Origin: Vibrio vulnificus NBRC 15645 = ATCC 27562
Lineage (GTDB): Bacteria > Pseudomonadota > Gammaproteobacteria > Enterobacterales > Vibrionaceae
Direction of reading: 5' to 3'
Length of the DNA: 64,000 nt
Assembly (NCBI RefSeq): GCF_002224265.1
Contig: NZ_CP012881.1
Location: forward strand, 2,976,001-3,040,000
The notes below the pieces were generated by a model, which saw only the letters and a list, made by a program, of their open reading frames with translations, was not told where the DNA came from and did no database searches. Both the position numbers and the translations under genes were made by a program. Shown in pieces: positions 34,709-42,468 of the stretch (the stretch's first letter is position 1; every line of letters begins with the position of its first letter).

Positions 34709-35290
34709 TTGAGTGGTTTTGGAAATACAGCGGTAGGGTTGTCAAAGAATCCGTTGGGTATTATCGCATTGGCTTTTGTCTTTGTGTATGCGATTGCAGG
34801 TTTGTTTGCTTCTCAAACAGATTTAGAAGTGAGCTTATTGTGGATATTAATTCTATTTTTAGTTTTGTTTCCATGTTTAGTGTTGTATGTGTTTTATCGA
34901 CTAGTGACTGAACATCATACGAAACTGTATGCACCATCAGACTACAGTAATGAAGATAACTTTGTTCGGGCTTTACAAGGAAGAGTCCATGATCTTGAGG
35001 CTTTAACCGAGCAAATTGCAGAGCAAATCGACAACCAACCGTTATACCGGTATACAAAGTTAGGGGAAGCCGGCAAGCGAATTACGTTGTTTCTTTATTC
35101 GGATACATCATTCGAATTAGTCAAATTTGCTGAAAATCTAGGGCTAGATGTACAAGAGGTGCAACGAGAAGTGCGGTTGGTTGAATCTTATGGCTGGTGT
35201 TCCGTGGCTCAACACCAAGTTCAAATTACTGAAAAAGGCAAGGTTGAGATAGGTACATTTGAAGAGATCTGTTATGGCAGATTCCGATAA
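34709..35290 (+). CDS. Membrane protein with cytosolic winged-helix-like domain
   Basis: 193 residues; TTG start at 34709 with ATGAGGATT upstream. Two membrane helices (about 16-35 and 40-63) are followed by a polar region, a short coiled-coil-like helix (NFVRALQGRVHDLEALTEQIAEQI) and a C-terminal domain resembling a winged helix (SFELVKFAENLGLDVQEVQREVRLVESYGWCSV followed by strands HQVQITEKGKVEI). The layout recalls membrane-anchored regulators or sensors. Family not recognised. Confidence 0.65.
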   Translation: MSGFGNTAVGLSKNPLGIIALAFVFVYAIAGLFASQTDLEVSLLWILILFLVLFPCLVLYVFYRLVTEHHTKLYAPSDYSNEDNFVRALQGRVHDLEALTEQIAEQIDNQPLYRYTKLGEAGKRITLFLYSDTSFELVKFAENLGLDVQEVQREVRLVESYGWCSVAQHQVQITEKGKVEIGTFEEICYGRFR

Positions 35291-35296
35291 AATTTT

Positions 35297-35421
35297 GCCT
35301 AACAAACGCTTTAAGACGGATTCGCAACGCGTGGCATTTCCACCATGCGTTAATTTTAGTGATTTAGGTGGTTTGCGGAACCATCGTATTGCGTTGCTCA
35401 CCACTTAAGCGGGCGTTAGCT
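35297..35421 (+). repeat. attC site, class c-like
   Basis: Boxes gcctaac / gttagct. Arms aacgctttaagacgg / ccacttaagcgggcgtta are a rare variant. Confidence 0.93.
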
Positions 35422-35666
35422 TTTCATCGTAACCATTGTTTATGTACTATTGAGCTCGTTTTTCGTTCGTTATTGCAGGCTTTCCTTCCTTATTACAGTC
35501 TTTTATGTACTGGTTTGGTTCCCTTTGTGTACTATGTGTTATATGTTAAGTTGCTGTATAAAAAGGAATTATCCTGAATTTATATCTGTATTTCTAAATA
35601 CTGTCTCTAGAAAGAATATCCATACCAATTTAAAATTTTTGTATTGAAATTGATTTGAGGTGTCCT
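35422..35666 (+). promoter_or_regulatory. Long 5' leader of the two-gene operon
   Basis: 245 bp, unusually long for this array, AT-rich and T-rich. Contains AGGA-ATTA-TCCT, a short inverted repeat near 35562-35573, and TATA-like sequence just before it. A promoter or operator is plausible but I cannot assign boxes. Confidence 0.35.
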
Positions 35667-35816
35667 ATGGATGGTGTTTTAGAGGTAGTTAGTTCTGTTT
35701 TAGGGTTGCCGACAGAGAAACTAGCCTTAGTTATTGCAGGCTTGTCTTTACTGGTTGTTTTAGTTGCTTTGCGCCTTATTTCATCAGTGCTTAGTGAGGG
35801 AAGAGGGGGTAAATAA
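35667..35816 (+). CDS. 49-residue single-pass membrane peptide
   Basis: ATG 35667 with GAGG seven bases upstream. The protein has a short N-terminal amphipathic part (MDGVLEVVSSVLGLPTEK), one strongly hydrophobic segment (LALVIAGLSLLVVLVALRLI, about 19-38) and a basic, glycine-rich end (SEGRGGK). The stop TAA is followed at once by the GTG of the next gene, so the two are coupled. The layout is seen in small membrane toxins and in filamentous-phage coat-like proteins; neither is proven. Confidence 0.7.
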   Translation: MDGVLEVVSSVLGLPTEKLALVIAGLSLLVVLVALRLISSVLSEGRGGK

Positions 35817-36527
35817 GTGAAAGAGTGGTCGAAAATGCCATCTTCTGTATTTGTGGAGGCGAGTGATTCGCCTCTTAGATACATGACTTGGTCAGGTGAG
35901 AACAAATCAGACTATATAGCAGCACTAATGCTCTACATGGTGTTAGTACATCATGTTAACGAGCAAAATAGCCTCCTCAATGGTGAAGCAGGAACGGTCA
36001 GTCTTTCCTATGAGGCACTTTGTGAATTAACAAACATAAGTCGGACTAAAGTTTCGAAAGGTCTTAATGTGCTTGAGCGTTACGACTTAGTGAAGCGAAC
36101 TACTGTAGGGCGAATAAATATATATGAAGTGGTTGGCTATCTTAATTATAGCGGTTGGGCAAAATTGCCTGCGAAAGGGCTATATGACAAAAATCTATCT
36201 CATGTGGAGGCATTCAAAAGTTTTAAACTAAGAAGCAAATCGGAGCTGAATGCTCTAAAAATTTATCTAGTTCTAGTAGCGTTCCGAGATGATCTGACAA
36301 ATCACACAATGTTAGGTTATGACAAAATATCAGAATATGCGTTTGTACAACGTAACGATATAAAATCAGCTCTGTCTTTACTTGTTGCAATGAAGTTTAT
36401 TCACATTGACTCGATTGCTACCGAGCACAATGCATACAGTACAAACAATGTGTATCGCCTGTGTTATCTTGAGGTATATAAACACAGAGGAACGAAAGCT
36501 CTTAGTGAGTTTATTGCACAAAGCTAA
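35817..36527 (+). CDS. Tandem winged-helix protein, operon partner
   Basis: 236 residues; GTG start at 35817 with GAGGGGGT upstream, directly after the stop of the peptide gene. Two segments look like winged helices: residues 62-106 (VSLSYEALCELTNISRTKVSKGLNVLERYDLVKRT followed by INIYEVVGYL) and residues about 145-220 (NALKIYLVLVAFRD, YDKISEYAFVQRNDIKSALSLLVAMKFIHID, VYRLCYLEV). Paired winged helices are the build of plasmid RepA/Rep_3-like initiators and of some regulators. It should bind DNA. The stop is in the attC. Coupling to a membrane peptide is unusual; see findings. Confidence 0.75.
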   Translation: MKEWSKMPSSVFVEASDSPLRYMTWSGENKSDYIAALMLYMVLVHHVNEQNSLLNGEAGTVSLSYEALCELTNISRTKVSKGLNVLERYDLVKRTTVGRINIYEVVGYLNYSGWAKLPAKGLYDKNLSHVEAFKSFKLRSKSELNALKIYLVLVAFRDDLTNHTMLGYDKISEYAFVQRNDIKSALSLLVAMKFIHIDSIATEHNAYSTNNVYRLCYLEVYKHRGTKALSEFIAQS

Positions 36528-36649
36528 CAAAGCATTTAAGAGTGATTCCCAACGCTTGGCATTTTTCATTCAATCGTTGGGTTTTGTGTTTACGGTGGTA
36601 TGGTCGGGTTTCGTGGTAGCGTTGCTCACACCTTAATGCGGCGTTATGC
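36522..36649 (+). repeat. attC site, class e
   Basis: Boxes agctaac / gttatgc. Its TAA ends the winged-helix gene. Confidence 0.95.
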
Positions 36650-36991
36650 TTAATTACGTAAAATCAGTGGGTTATGGTTTTCTTTGCTCCCTTAGCTTTT
36701 CAGTTTTGTGTTTGTCGGCAAGTCGGCTTTTTTGAGCGCTGTTTTTCGGACATCAATTCTTTGGCGCTGGAAATTCAGGTAATTGCCTCAATCGATTTTT
36801 GGGTAAGCGCGAGGTTAGGGCGGTTGGCTCAATCAGCAATTTGATCTTAGGTTTTTGAGTATCAGCAGCTAAATTTCGAAGTCTGATTTTCAAAATCATG
36901 AGTTATTTCGGTTTTCTACGTTTTGGTTTTTGTTTGTAAATCAAAGTTGAGTTAATCTTGTTTCCAGAAAACGTAACCCATTGAAGCTTAA
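36650..36991 (+). repeat. Family A gene-free cassette (A-ii), twin of 43122
   Basis: 342 bp; identical in reading to 43122-43463, including rare changes (TAATTACG, GACATCAATTC, CAGGTAATTGCC). Confidence 0.9.
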
Positions 36992-37118
36992 GCATAACAA
37001 GGCGTTTAAGCGGGATTCATGCCGCGTGGCATTTTTGGTATGCGGCGAGTTTTGGTGGTGAAAGTGGTCTGCGGAAGGTTGGTTTAGGCGGCACTCACCC
37101 CTTAACGCAGCGTTATGC
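36992..37118 (+). repeat. attC site, class a
   Basis: Boxes gcataac / gttatgc. Also identical to its twin at 43464, so the whole cassette was copied. Confidence 0.95.
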
Positions 37119-37154
37119 CCTAATGGGCTCACAATCAGGTAGAGATTTTATTGA

Positions 37155-37478
37155 ATGGCGACAATAGCAGAAGTAAATAACTTCAAGTGTAAGGTTTTCG
37201 ACCCTGAGACGTCTGAACTTTCACATCAAGAGCTCAAAACAATGCTCAGGCAGCTATATGCATACTATCCGTACACCAAAACCGCTGAAGGAAATAGAGA
37301 GCCTTATGGCGCTAGCTCTGACTACTCAAAGGAGTGGTTTCAGTGTTATCACCATTTGCTAATGTTGATAGATATGCGTAGGCAGGAGAGGAAATTCAGT
37401 ATTTCAATCTGGATATCAATCTTGGCTTTGGCGGTATCCATTCTTGGCGTAATTATTCGTATCTCAACAAGTAGTTGA
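37155..37478 (+). CDS. Tail-anchored small protein
   Basis: 107 residues; ATG 37155 with a weak GTAGAGA upstream. A soluble N-terminal part (FKCKVFDPETSELSHQELKTMLRQLYAYYPYTKT, then YSKEWFQCYHHLLMLIDMRRQER) is followed by a single C-terminal membrane helix (about 81-102, ISIWISILALAVSILGVII). The soluble part probably faces the cytosol. Unknown family; single C-terminal helices of this kind occur in small defence and regulatory proteins. Confidence 0.65.
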   Translation: MATIAEVNNFKCKVFDPETSELSHQELKTMLRQLYAYYPYTKTAEGNREPYGASSDYSKEWFQCYHHLLMLIDMRRQERKFSISIWISILALAVSILGVIIRISTSS

Positions 37479-37482
37479 GCGG

Positions 37483-37609
37483 GCATAACAAAGCGTTAAA
37501 GAGGGACTTGGCACGCGTGGCATTTTCAGTTTGCGTTGGTTTTAGTGGTTACGGCACTATGCGGTAGCTTTTGTATTGCGTGCCTGCGCCCCTTAACGCA
37601 GCGTTATGC
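37483..37609 (+). repeat. attC site, class b
   Basis: Boxes gcataac / gttatgc. Closes the tail-anchored protein cassette. Confidence 0.95.
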
Positions 37610-37960
37610 TTAATCAAGTAAAAATCAGTGGTTTATGGTTTTCTTTGTTCCCTCAGCTTTTCAGTTTGGTGTTTGTCGGCAAGTTGGCTTTTTTGAGCGC
37701 TGTTTTTCGGACACTGATTCTTTGGCGCTAGAAAATCAGAGAATTGCCTCAATCAAATTTTGAGCAAGTGCGATGTTAGGGCGGCTGGCTCAATCAGAAA
37801 TCCATTTTTAGGATTTTAAACTCCAAACTAGATTTGCCAAAACCCCAAGTCTGATTATTAAAACTATGATTCATTTCGGTTTTCTACGTTTTGGCTTTTG
37901 TTTGTAAATCAAAGTCGAGTTAATCTTGGTTCTGGTCAAACGTAAGTCATTGAAGCTTAA
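37610..37960 (+). repeat. Family A gene-free cassette (A-i), unoccupied intron site
   Basis: 351 bp. Starts TTATGCTTAATCAAGTAAAAATCAG, the same CAAGTAAAA variant found left of all three introns, but with no intron. Useful as an empty-site reference. The relic frame is closed by TGA. Confidence 0.9.
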
Positions 37961-38086
37961 GCATAACAAAGCGTTTAAGTGGGATTCATGCCGCGTGGCA
38001 TTTTTAGTTTGCGGTGATGTTTGTGGTGAACGTGGTCTGCTGAAGCTTGGTTTAGGCGGCATTCACCCCTTAACGCGGCGTTATGT
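37961..38086 (+). repeat. attC site, class a
   Basis: Boxes gcataac / gttatgt. Belongs to the A cassette at 37610. Confidence 0.95.
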
Positions 38087-38429
38087 TTAATCACTAAAAA
38101 TCAGTGGGTTATGATTTTTCTTTGCTCCCTTGGCTTGTGAGTTTTATGTTTGTCGGCAAGTTGGCTTCATTTGGCGCTGCTTTCTGGACATCTATTCTTT
38201 GGCGCTGGAAATTCAGAGAATTGCCTCAGTCGATTTTCGAGTAAGCGCGAGGTTGGTTCGACTGGCTCAATCAATATTTTGATCACAGGTTTTTGGGCTT
38301 GATTGCCGAAATTCAAAGTCTGTTTTTCAAATCTATGAGTCGTTTCAGTTTTTTAGTTCTTGGCTTTTGTTTGCGAATCAAAGCTGAGTTAATCTTGGTT
38401 TTTGTAAAACGTAAGCCCTTGAAGCTTAA
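38087..38429 (+). repeat. Family A gene-free cassette (A-ii), diverged
   Basis: 343 bp; starts TTATGTTTAATCACTAAAAATCAG and ends with ACATAAC, so its ends are B-like while the body is A-like. No gene seen. Confidence 0.85.
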
Positions 38430-38556
38430 ACATAACAAAGCGTTAAAGAGGGACTTGGCACGCGTGGCATTTTCAGTTTGCGTTGGGTTTAGTGGTTACG
38501 GCACTGTGCGGTAGCTTTTGTATTGCGTGCCTGCGCCCCTTAACGCGGCGTTATGT
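38430..38556 (+). repeat. attC site, class b
   Basis: Boxes acataac / gttatgt. The only family A cassette in the window with a class b site. Confidence 0.95.
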
Positions 38557-38558
38557 GT

Positions 38559-38921
38559 TTACTCGGCAAATACGCGAATTCTATGGTTGTCAGGATCAAT
38601 CGCAACAAATGTTATGCCGTAAATTTGCTCGATTGGCTCCAACAGGAACTGAATACCTTTATTACTCCAGTCTTGGAACAAGCAATGCAGAGCATCTCTG
38701 TTTTTAATCAAAATTGAAATTTCTGTGCCGCCGCCAGTAATGCTTGAACTCGGATTGCAGTGAGCAAGTTGTTTAAGTTCTAATAGTGGGCCATCTGGCA
38801 ATTTAAATGAAACAAAAGTAGGTGAAAGCGCCTTAGCCTTGCAGGGTAAAATCTTTTCGTAAAACTCTTGGCTTGTTTGAATGCTCTCGACGTAAAGCAC
38901 GATAGAATCAATAGTAATCAT
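38559..38921 (-). CDS. VOC family protein, reverse strand
   Basis: 120 residues; ATG at 38921 on the reverse strand, chosen because AAGGGAT lies six bases upstream. An upstream ATG at 38942 overlaps this site. First module: MITIDSIVLYVESIQTSQEFYEKIL ... FVSFKLPDGPLLELKQL; second: GGGTEISILIKNRDALHCLFQDWSNKGIQFL ... GITFVAIDPDNHRIRVF. The N-terminal metal ligand position has D/S rather than H, so metal binding is uncertain. It is inverted in the cassette like the toxin-antitoxin modules, with ~80 bp of upstream sequence that may hold a promoter. Confidence 0.82.
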   Translation of the reverse strand: MITIDSIVLYVESIQTSQEFYEKILPCKAKALSPTFVSFKLPDGPLLELKQLAHCNPSSSITGGGTEISILIKNRDALHCLFQDWSNKGIQFLLEPIEQIYGITFVAIDPDNHRIRVFAE

Positions 38922-39002
38922 GGTATATCCCTTACGGTTCAATGTGGCGATTACTCTATACTTTTCTCGAGTCAGAAATTGTCAGTAGCGTGTAGAACAC
39001 AC

Positions 39003-39129
39003 ACATAACAAGGCGTTAAAGAGGGATTCATGCCGCGTGGCATTTTTGGTTTGCAGTGAGTCTTGGTGGTAAAAGTGGTCTGCGGAAGCTTGGTTTATGC
39101 GGCATTCACCCCTTAACGCGGCGTTAAAT
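39003..39129 (+). repeat. attC site, class a
   Basis: Boxes acataac / gttaaat, an uncommon right box. Closes the reverse VOC cassette. Confidence 0.93.
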
Positions 39130-39171
39130 GGCATTTAGCTTTGGTATCACAAGAATAGTAAAGGAGTACAA

Positions 39172-40044
39172 GTGGATAATTTTTCGGAGAAAACTAAAGC
39201 TATCTATATACCATTTGTAAAACTGGTTTTTTTTACCCTTAGTAGCTTAATACTAGTGAATTGGTTGTTTGGTGAGCAGCTTAGCACTTTGGCTAATCGC
39301 CACTTTTACTTATCCAGTTTCCCGTTTTTATTGTCAGCAGCTCTTTGTATCGTGATGGTAAAACCGTTAGGGATACTTACATATAAAGGTAATTTTAGTC
39401 GTTCATTAGTTCTTATTATCATGGTTTTTTATCTTTCTATGTTAATCACAATGGTACAAGACCTACCTCGTTGTTGTTCAAATGAAGTTAAATCATACAA
39501 TGACCCCTATAGTCTGAATTCAAGTTCACACCAAGGAAACATAACTTTAAAGAACTACAATGTCATGAGGAACAAGATTATTGATAAAATTAGCCTTAAC
39601 AGTAGATCTGCTAGGGGTGGTTCTATAATTTCAATTTCAAATCACGTCTCAGTTCCTTTAAATATAAGTATGACAGTCTGGGCTGTATTTCCTTTTAGTC
39701 AGGATATTAAAGCAAATTCAAGCGAGACAATGCTGAATTCTTCCATTCACGCCCTAAGACATATGTCAAGGCAACATGTGAATAGTTATGACTTTTCTGA
39801 TGTTAAGTACTTTAAATTGATCCCCGACTCTGATTATAGAGATAATTACATTAGTTCGATTTATGAGAAATACCCCAAGTTAAAAGGAAAGAAACTAACG
39901 ATACTTTCTCCTGAAAACATAGAACTTAAGAAGTCTATATATATTAAGTTGGGTTTTTTGTTCTTTATATTGATTTTTGGAGGGATGTGTCTATTTGTTG
40001 TAATTGAGCTTCAATCATTGAAGCAATCAGCGAATGATAAGTAG
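39172..40044 (+). CDS. Multi-pass membrane protein with large extracytoplasmic loop
   Basis: 290 residues; GTG start at 39172 behind AAGGAG. Hydrophobic segments at about 13-33, 46-64, 76-95 and 256-277. Between the third and fourth lies a polar region of ~155 residues (PRCCSNEVKSYNDPYSLNSSSHQGN and onward), probably periplasmic, with a strand-rich part and a helix (MLNSSIHALRHMSRQH). No family recognised. Codon use is AT-rich even for this array. Confidence 0.7.
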   Translation: MDNFSEKTKAIYIPFVKLVFFTLSSLILVNWLFGEQLSTLANRHFYLSSFPFLLSAALCIVMVKPLGILTYKGNFSRSLVLIIMVFYLSMLITMVQDLPRCCSNEVKSYNDPYSLNSSSHQGNITLKNYNVMRNKIIDKISLNSRSARGGSIISISNHVSVPLNISMTVWAVFPFSQDIKANSSETMLNSSIHALRHMSRQHVNSYDFSDVKYFKLIPDSDYRDNYISSIYEKYPKLKGKKLTILSPENIELKKSIYIKLGFLFFILIFGGMCLFVVIELQSLKQSANDK

Positions 40045-40052
40045 TTCAAGCC

Positions 40053-40149
40053 ATTTAACAAAGCATTTAAGAGTGATTCGCAACGCTTGGCGTTTTTCGC
40101 TTCGCTCAAGTATAGCCAAGCGCCGCTCACACCTTAATGCGGCGTTATG
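40053..40149 (+). repeat. attC site, short, class e arms
   Basis: Boxes atttaac / gttatgc, about 97 bp. Outer arms are class e, inner part GCGTTTTTCGCTTCGCTCAAG / TATAGCCAAGCGCC is short. First of four short sites in a row. Confidence 0.92.
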
Positions 40150-40398
40150 CGTCACTTTAACTCGCTGTCTTTGTAACAGTTTTTACCTCAAGTCTTTTCT
40201 TCAAATTAGCTTTTAGGTACAGTGGCGTAATTAAGTTTTATGTTGGTCTTGGCTTTTCGCTTTTCAATTTAAGCTGTGACCAGAATCATCATTCACCAGC
40301 CAAACGCTTCTTTGCAATTTTGAGTTTGGTGGGTGTTTTTTAATTTTAAGTTTGACTTACTGGTGCAGGCGCAAGCGCTTTTAAATTAGTGTGTTAAC
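40150..40398 (+). repeat. Family D gene-free cassette, copy 1
   Basis: 249 bp. Strongly similar to 41041-41288 (GTTTTTACCTCAAGTCTTTT, TACAGTGGCGTAATTAAG). No gene seen. Confidence 0.85.
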
Positions 40399-40497
40399 GC
40401 ATAACAAGGTCGTAAACGCGGACAAAAAACTGTTGGCTGTTACGCTTCGCTCCACATTTTAGCCAACATTTTTTTGCCGGTTACAACGGCGTTAGGT
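40399..40497 (+). repeat. attC site, short divergent type
   Basis: Boxes gcataac / gttaggt, about 99 bp; left arm aaggtcgtaaacgcggac, right arm gccggttacaacggcgtta. Inner part tgttggctg ... tagccaaca. Confidence 0.92.
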
Positions 40498-40501
40498 AAC
40501 T

Positions 40502-40942
40502 ATGAAAACTTCAACCCTTCGCATATTTTCCGGCTTAGCACTTTTGGGCTTTTGTACGACTGTTTTTATAAACCTTTGCAGTCACTTCAGTATTGAGCTT
40601 TCTGAAGCTGCTATTTTCATTCCTCAAGTTTTTGTAATAGGATTAGCATTCCCTCTAGTTAAAATGTGCAACGAAACGACCCCTGTTCACAATAACGGAA
40701 ATTTAATGCATATCTTTTCAGCAACTAAAGGTAAATATCTATTAGTTTTAGCCTTAGTTGTGATCTATGGAGGCATTAACTTTTTTTACTTTATTCATTT
40801 AACAAAACCATTTCCTAGAGGTGAAGCGCCTTTACATATTCAGAGCGGTATTTTTTCGTCTATGCAGATGATATTCGCATTTTTAGAATTAATCATCGCT
40901 ACGGCTTTAATTAAGATTACAGGCGAGAAAAAAGTTACCTAA
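40502..40942 (+). CDS. Four-helix membrane protein
   Basis: 146 residues; ATG 40502 directly behind the attC, the ribosome binding site being TTAGGT of the cassette end. Hydrophobic segments at about 8-28, 36-54, 76-98 and 114-138, with a short polar loop (CNETTPVHNNGN) and a positively charged end (TGEKKV). No family recognised. The stop TAA lies in the attC, so the gene fills the cassette almost completely: four bases of leader and no trailer. Confidence 0.7.
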   Translation: MKTSTLRIFSGLALLGFCTTVFINLCSHFSIELSEAAIFIPQVFVIGLAFPLVKMCNETTPVHNNGNLMHIFSATKGKYLLVLALVVIYGGINFFYFIHLTKPFPRGEAPLHIQSGIFSSMQMIFAFLELIIATALIKITGEKKVT

Positions 40943-41040
40943 CAAGCCATTACAGTGACGGGACTTTTAACAGTTGGCTTTCCCTCACTGCGTTCGTTAT
41001 TTTAGCCAACAATTAAAAGCCCCTGAATGGGGCGTTATGC
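40937..41040 (+). repeat. attC site, short divergent type
   Basis: Boxes acctaac / gttatgc, 104 bp. Arms aagccattacagtgacggg / cccctgaatggggcgtta; unlike any other site here. Confidence 0.9.
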
Positions 41041-41288
41041 GTCACTTTAAGCCGCTATCTTTACAGCGGTTTTTACCTCAAGTCTTTTCTTCAAATAAGC
41101 TTTTGGGTACAGTGGCGTAATTAAGTTTTATGTTGGTCTTGGCTTTTCACTTTTCAATTGAAACTGTGACCAGAATCATCATTCACCAGTCGTGCGCTTC
41201 TTTGTAATTTTTGGTTCGGTGGGTGTTTTTTAATTTTAAGTTTGGCTTATTGGTGCAGGCGCAAGCGCTTTTAAATTGGTGTGTAAAC
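41041..41288 (+). repeat. Family D gene-free cassette, copy 2
   Basis: 248 bp, similar to 40150-40398 with scattered changes and an extra pairing GCTGTC/GCGGTT region near the 5' end. No gene seen. Confidence 0.85.
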
Positions 41289-41388
41289 GCATAACAAGGT
41301 CGTCAACGCGGACAAAAAACTTGTTGGCTTTGCGCGTGCCTCGCAAATTATAGCCAACAATTTTTTGCCGGTTACAACGGCGTTATGT
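41289..41388 (+). repeat. attC site, short divergent type
   Basis: Boxes gcataac / gttatgt, 100 bp; arms as at 40399 but inner part GCGCGTGCCTCGCAAATT. Variation sits in the tip of the hairpin. Confidence 0.92.
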
Positions 41389-41400
41389 GTAAAGGAATCT

Positions 41401-41721
41401 ATGACAAAATTCATCAATCTTTTCTTGTGTCTACTTTCTCTAAACTGTCTTGCTGCTGAGCCGATAAAAGAATGGAACGAACTCAATGAAATGTATGCAA
41501 GACAGATGGAAAATGGTCTATATCTAGAAGCTGTTAATACATCGCTAAAACTCAATAATTTAGAGCCAACAGATACCACAGTGTTGTTGTATATAGTTTA
41601 CTCGCATACAAAAGCTGGCTTATCCGTTCCAATTTGGGTTTTGGCTGAGCCATGGCCTAATAAATCGGTTAAGGACCGCATGAACAGACTTATTGCTGAA
41701 TCAATAGGTTCAAACACATAA
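41401..41721 (+). CDS. Exported TPR-like small protein, copy 2
   Basis: 106 residues; ATG 41401 with AAAGGA upstream, the same leader as at 8657. Signal peptide MTKFINLFLCLLSLNCLA, mature part nearly identical to copy 1. Differences are spread over the gene and several are silent, so the copies separated some time ago. Both end at the attC TAA. This copy entered behind a short divergent attC, yet carries a class a site of its own. Confidence 0.75.
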   Translation: MTKFINLFLCLLSLNCLAAEPIKEWNELNEMYARQMENGLYLEAVNTSLKLNNLEPTDTTVLLYIVYSHTKAGLSVPIWVLAEPWPNKSVKDRMNRLIAESIGSNT

Positions 41722-41842
41722 CAAGGCGTTTAAGAGGGATTCATGCCGCGTGGCATTTTTGGTATGCGGTGAGTTTTGGTGGTGAAAGTGGTCTGCGGAA
41801 AGTTGGTTTAGGCGGCATTCACCCCTTAACGCAGCGTTAGTT
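41716..41842 (+). repeat. attC site, class a
   Basis: Boxes acataac / gttagtt. Its TAA ends the gene at 41401. Confidence 0.95.
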
Positions 41843-41871
41843 GCCTTATCAATATTGCATGTTCAATTTAC

Positions 41872-41918
41872 TGTACAAGTAAAGTGAAGAGGACTATACT
41901 TGTTCCATTAAATGTACA
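41872..41918 (+). promoter_or_regulatory. yefM-yoeB promoter and operator
   Basis: TGTACA at 41872-41877 acts as a -35-like box, 17 bp before -10 TATACT at 41895-41900. A second TGTACA lies at 41913-41918. TGTACA is the core recognised by YefM in known yefM-yoeB operators, so binding would block the promoter directly. Confidence 0.75.
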
Positions 41919-41931
41919 TGTGGAGGTTCTT

Positions 41932-42186
41932 ATGAGAATCGTATCTTTTACTGAAGCTAGAAATGGCCTCAAAGCTGTTTTAGATGGTGTAGTTAATGAT
42001 GCTGATACAACAGTTATTACACGCCGTGATTCTGAGGATGCAGTGGTTATGTCTTTAGACTACTACAATAGCCTTATGGAAACAGTTCATTTACTACGCT
42101 CTCCTAAAAACGCTGAACACCTAAACCGTTCGATAGCACAGTACCGTGCTGGTAAAACAACAGCACGAGAGTTAATTGATGAGTAG
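41932..42186 (+). CDS. yefM: YefM/Phd-type antitoxin
   Basis: 84 residues; ATG 41932 with TGGAGG upstream. Binds and neutralises YoeB and represses the operon. N-terminal Phd/YefM DNA-binding domain (MRIVSFTEARNGLKAVLDGVVNDADTTVITRRDSEDAVVMSLDYYNSLMETVHLL) and a C-terminal toxin-binding tail (NAEHLNRSIAQYRAGKTTARELIDE). A longer frame from 41884 would include the promoter region and is not used. The end overlaps the start of yoeB by 8 bp. Confidence 0.95.
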   Translation: MRIVSFTEARNGLKAVLDGVVNDADTTVITRRDSEDAVVMSLDYYNSLMETVHLLRSPKNAEHLNRSIAQYRAGKTTARELIDE

Positions 42187-42448
42187 TAGTCAACGTTTAT
42201 TATCGTGGACTGATGATGCTTGGGATGACTACCTGTATTGGCAAACTCAAGACAAGAAAACACTCAAGCGCATCAATAAACTCATCAATGATGTTAAGCG
42301 CTCTCCATTTGATGGCATCGGTAAACCAGAGCCGTTAAAAGAGAACTTATCTGGTTTTTGGTCTCGTCGTATTGATGATACGAATAGGCTTGTTTATGCA
42401 GTCGATGATCAAGCGATAACGATAATTTCATGTCGTTACCACTACTAA
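42179..42448 (+). CDS. yoeB: YoeB mRNA interferase toxin
   Basis: 89 residues; ATG 42179 (a TTG one codon earlier is less likely). YoeB cuts mRNA in the ribosomal A site. Expected active-site residues are present: E51 (GKPEPLK), R70 (NRLVY) and the terminal H88-Y89 (CRYHY), matching E46, R65, H83 and Y84 of the E. coli protein. Also the typical LSGFWSRRID. Unlike the other toxin-antitoxin modules here, it reads in the cassette direction. Confidence 0.96.
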   Translation: MSSSQRLLSWTDDAWDDYLYWQTQDKKTLKRINKLINDVKRSPFDGIGKPEPLKENLSGFWSRRIDDTNRLVYAVDDQAITIISCRYHY

Positions 42449-42468
42449 ATTAGGTTCAGCGATCTGGC

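Noticed and set aside
35368..35647. Forward frames in the leader of the winged-helix operon
   Set aside because: One starts inside the attC, neither has a ribosome binding site, and both end before the real genes.
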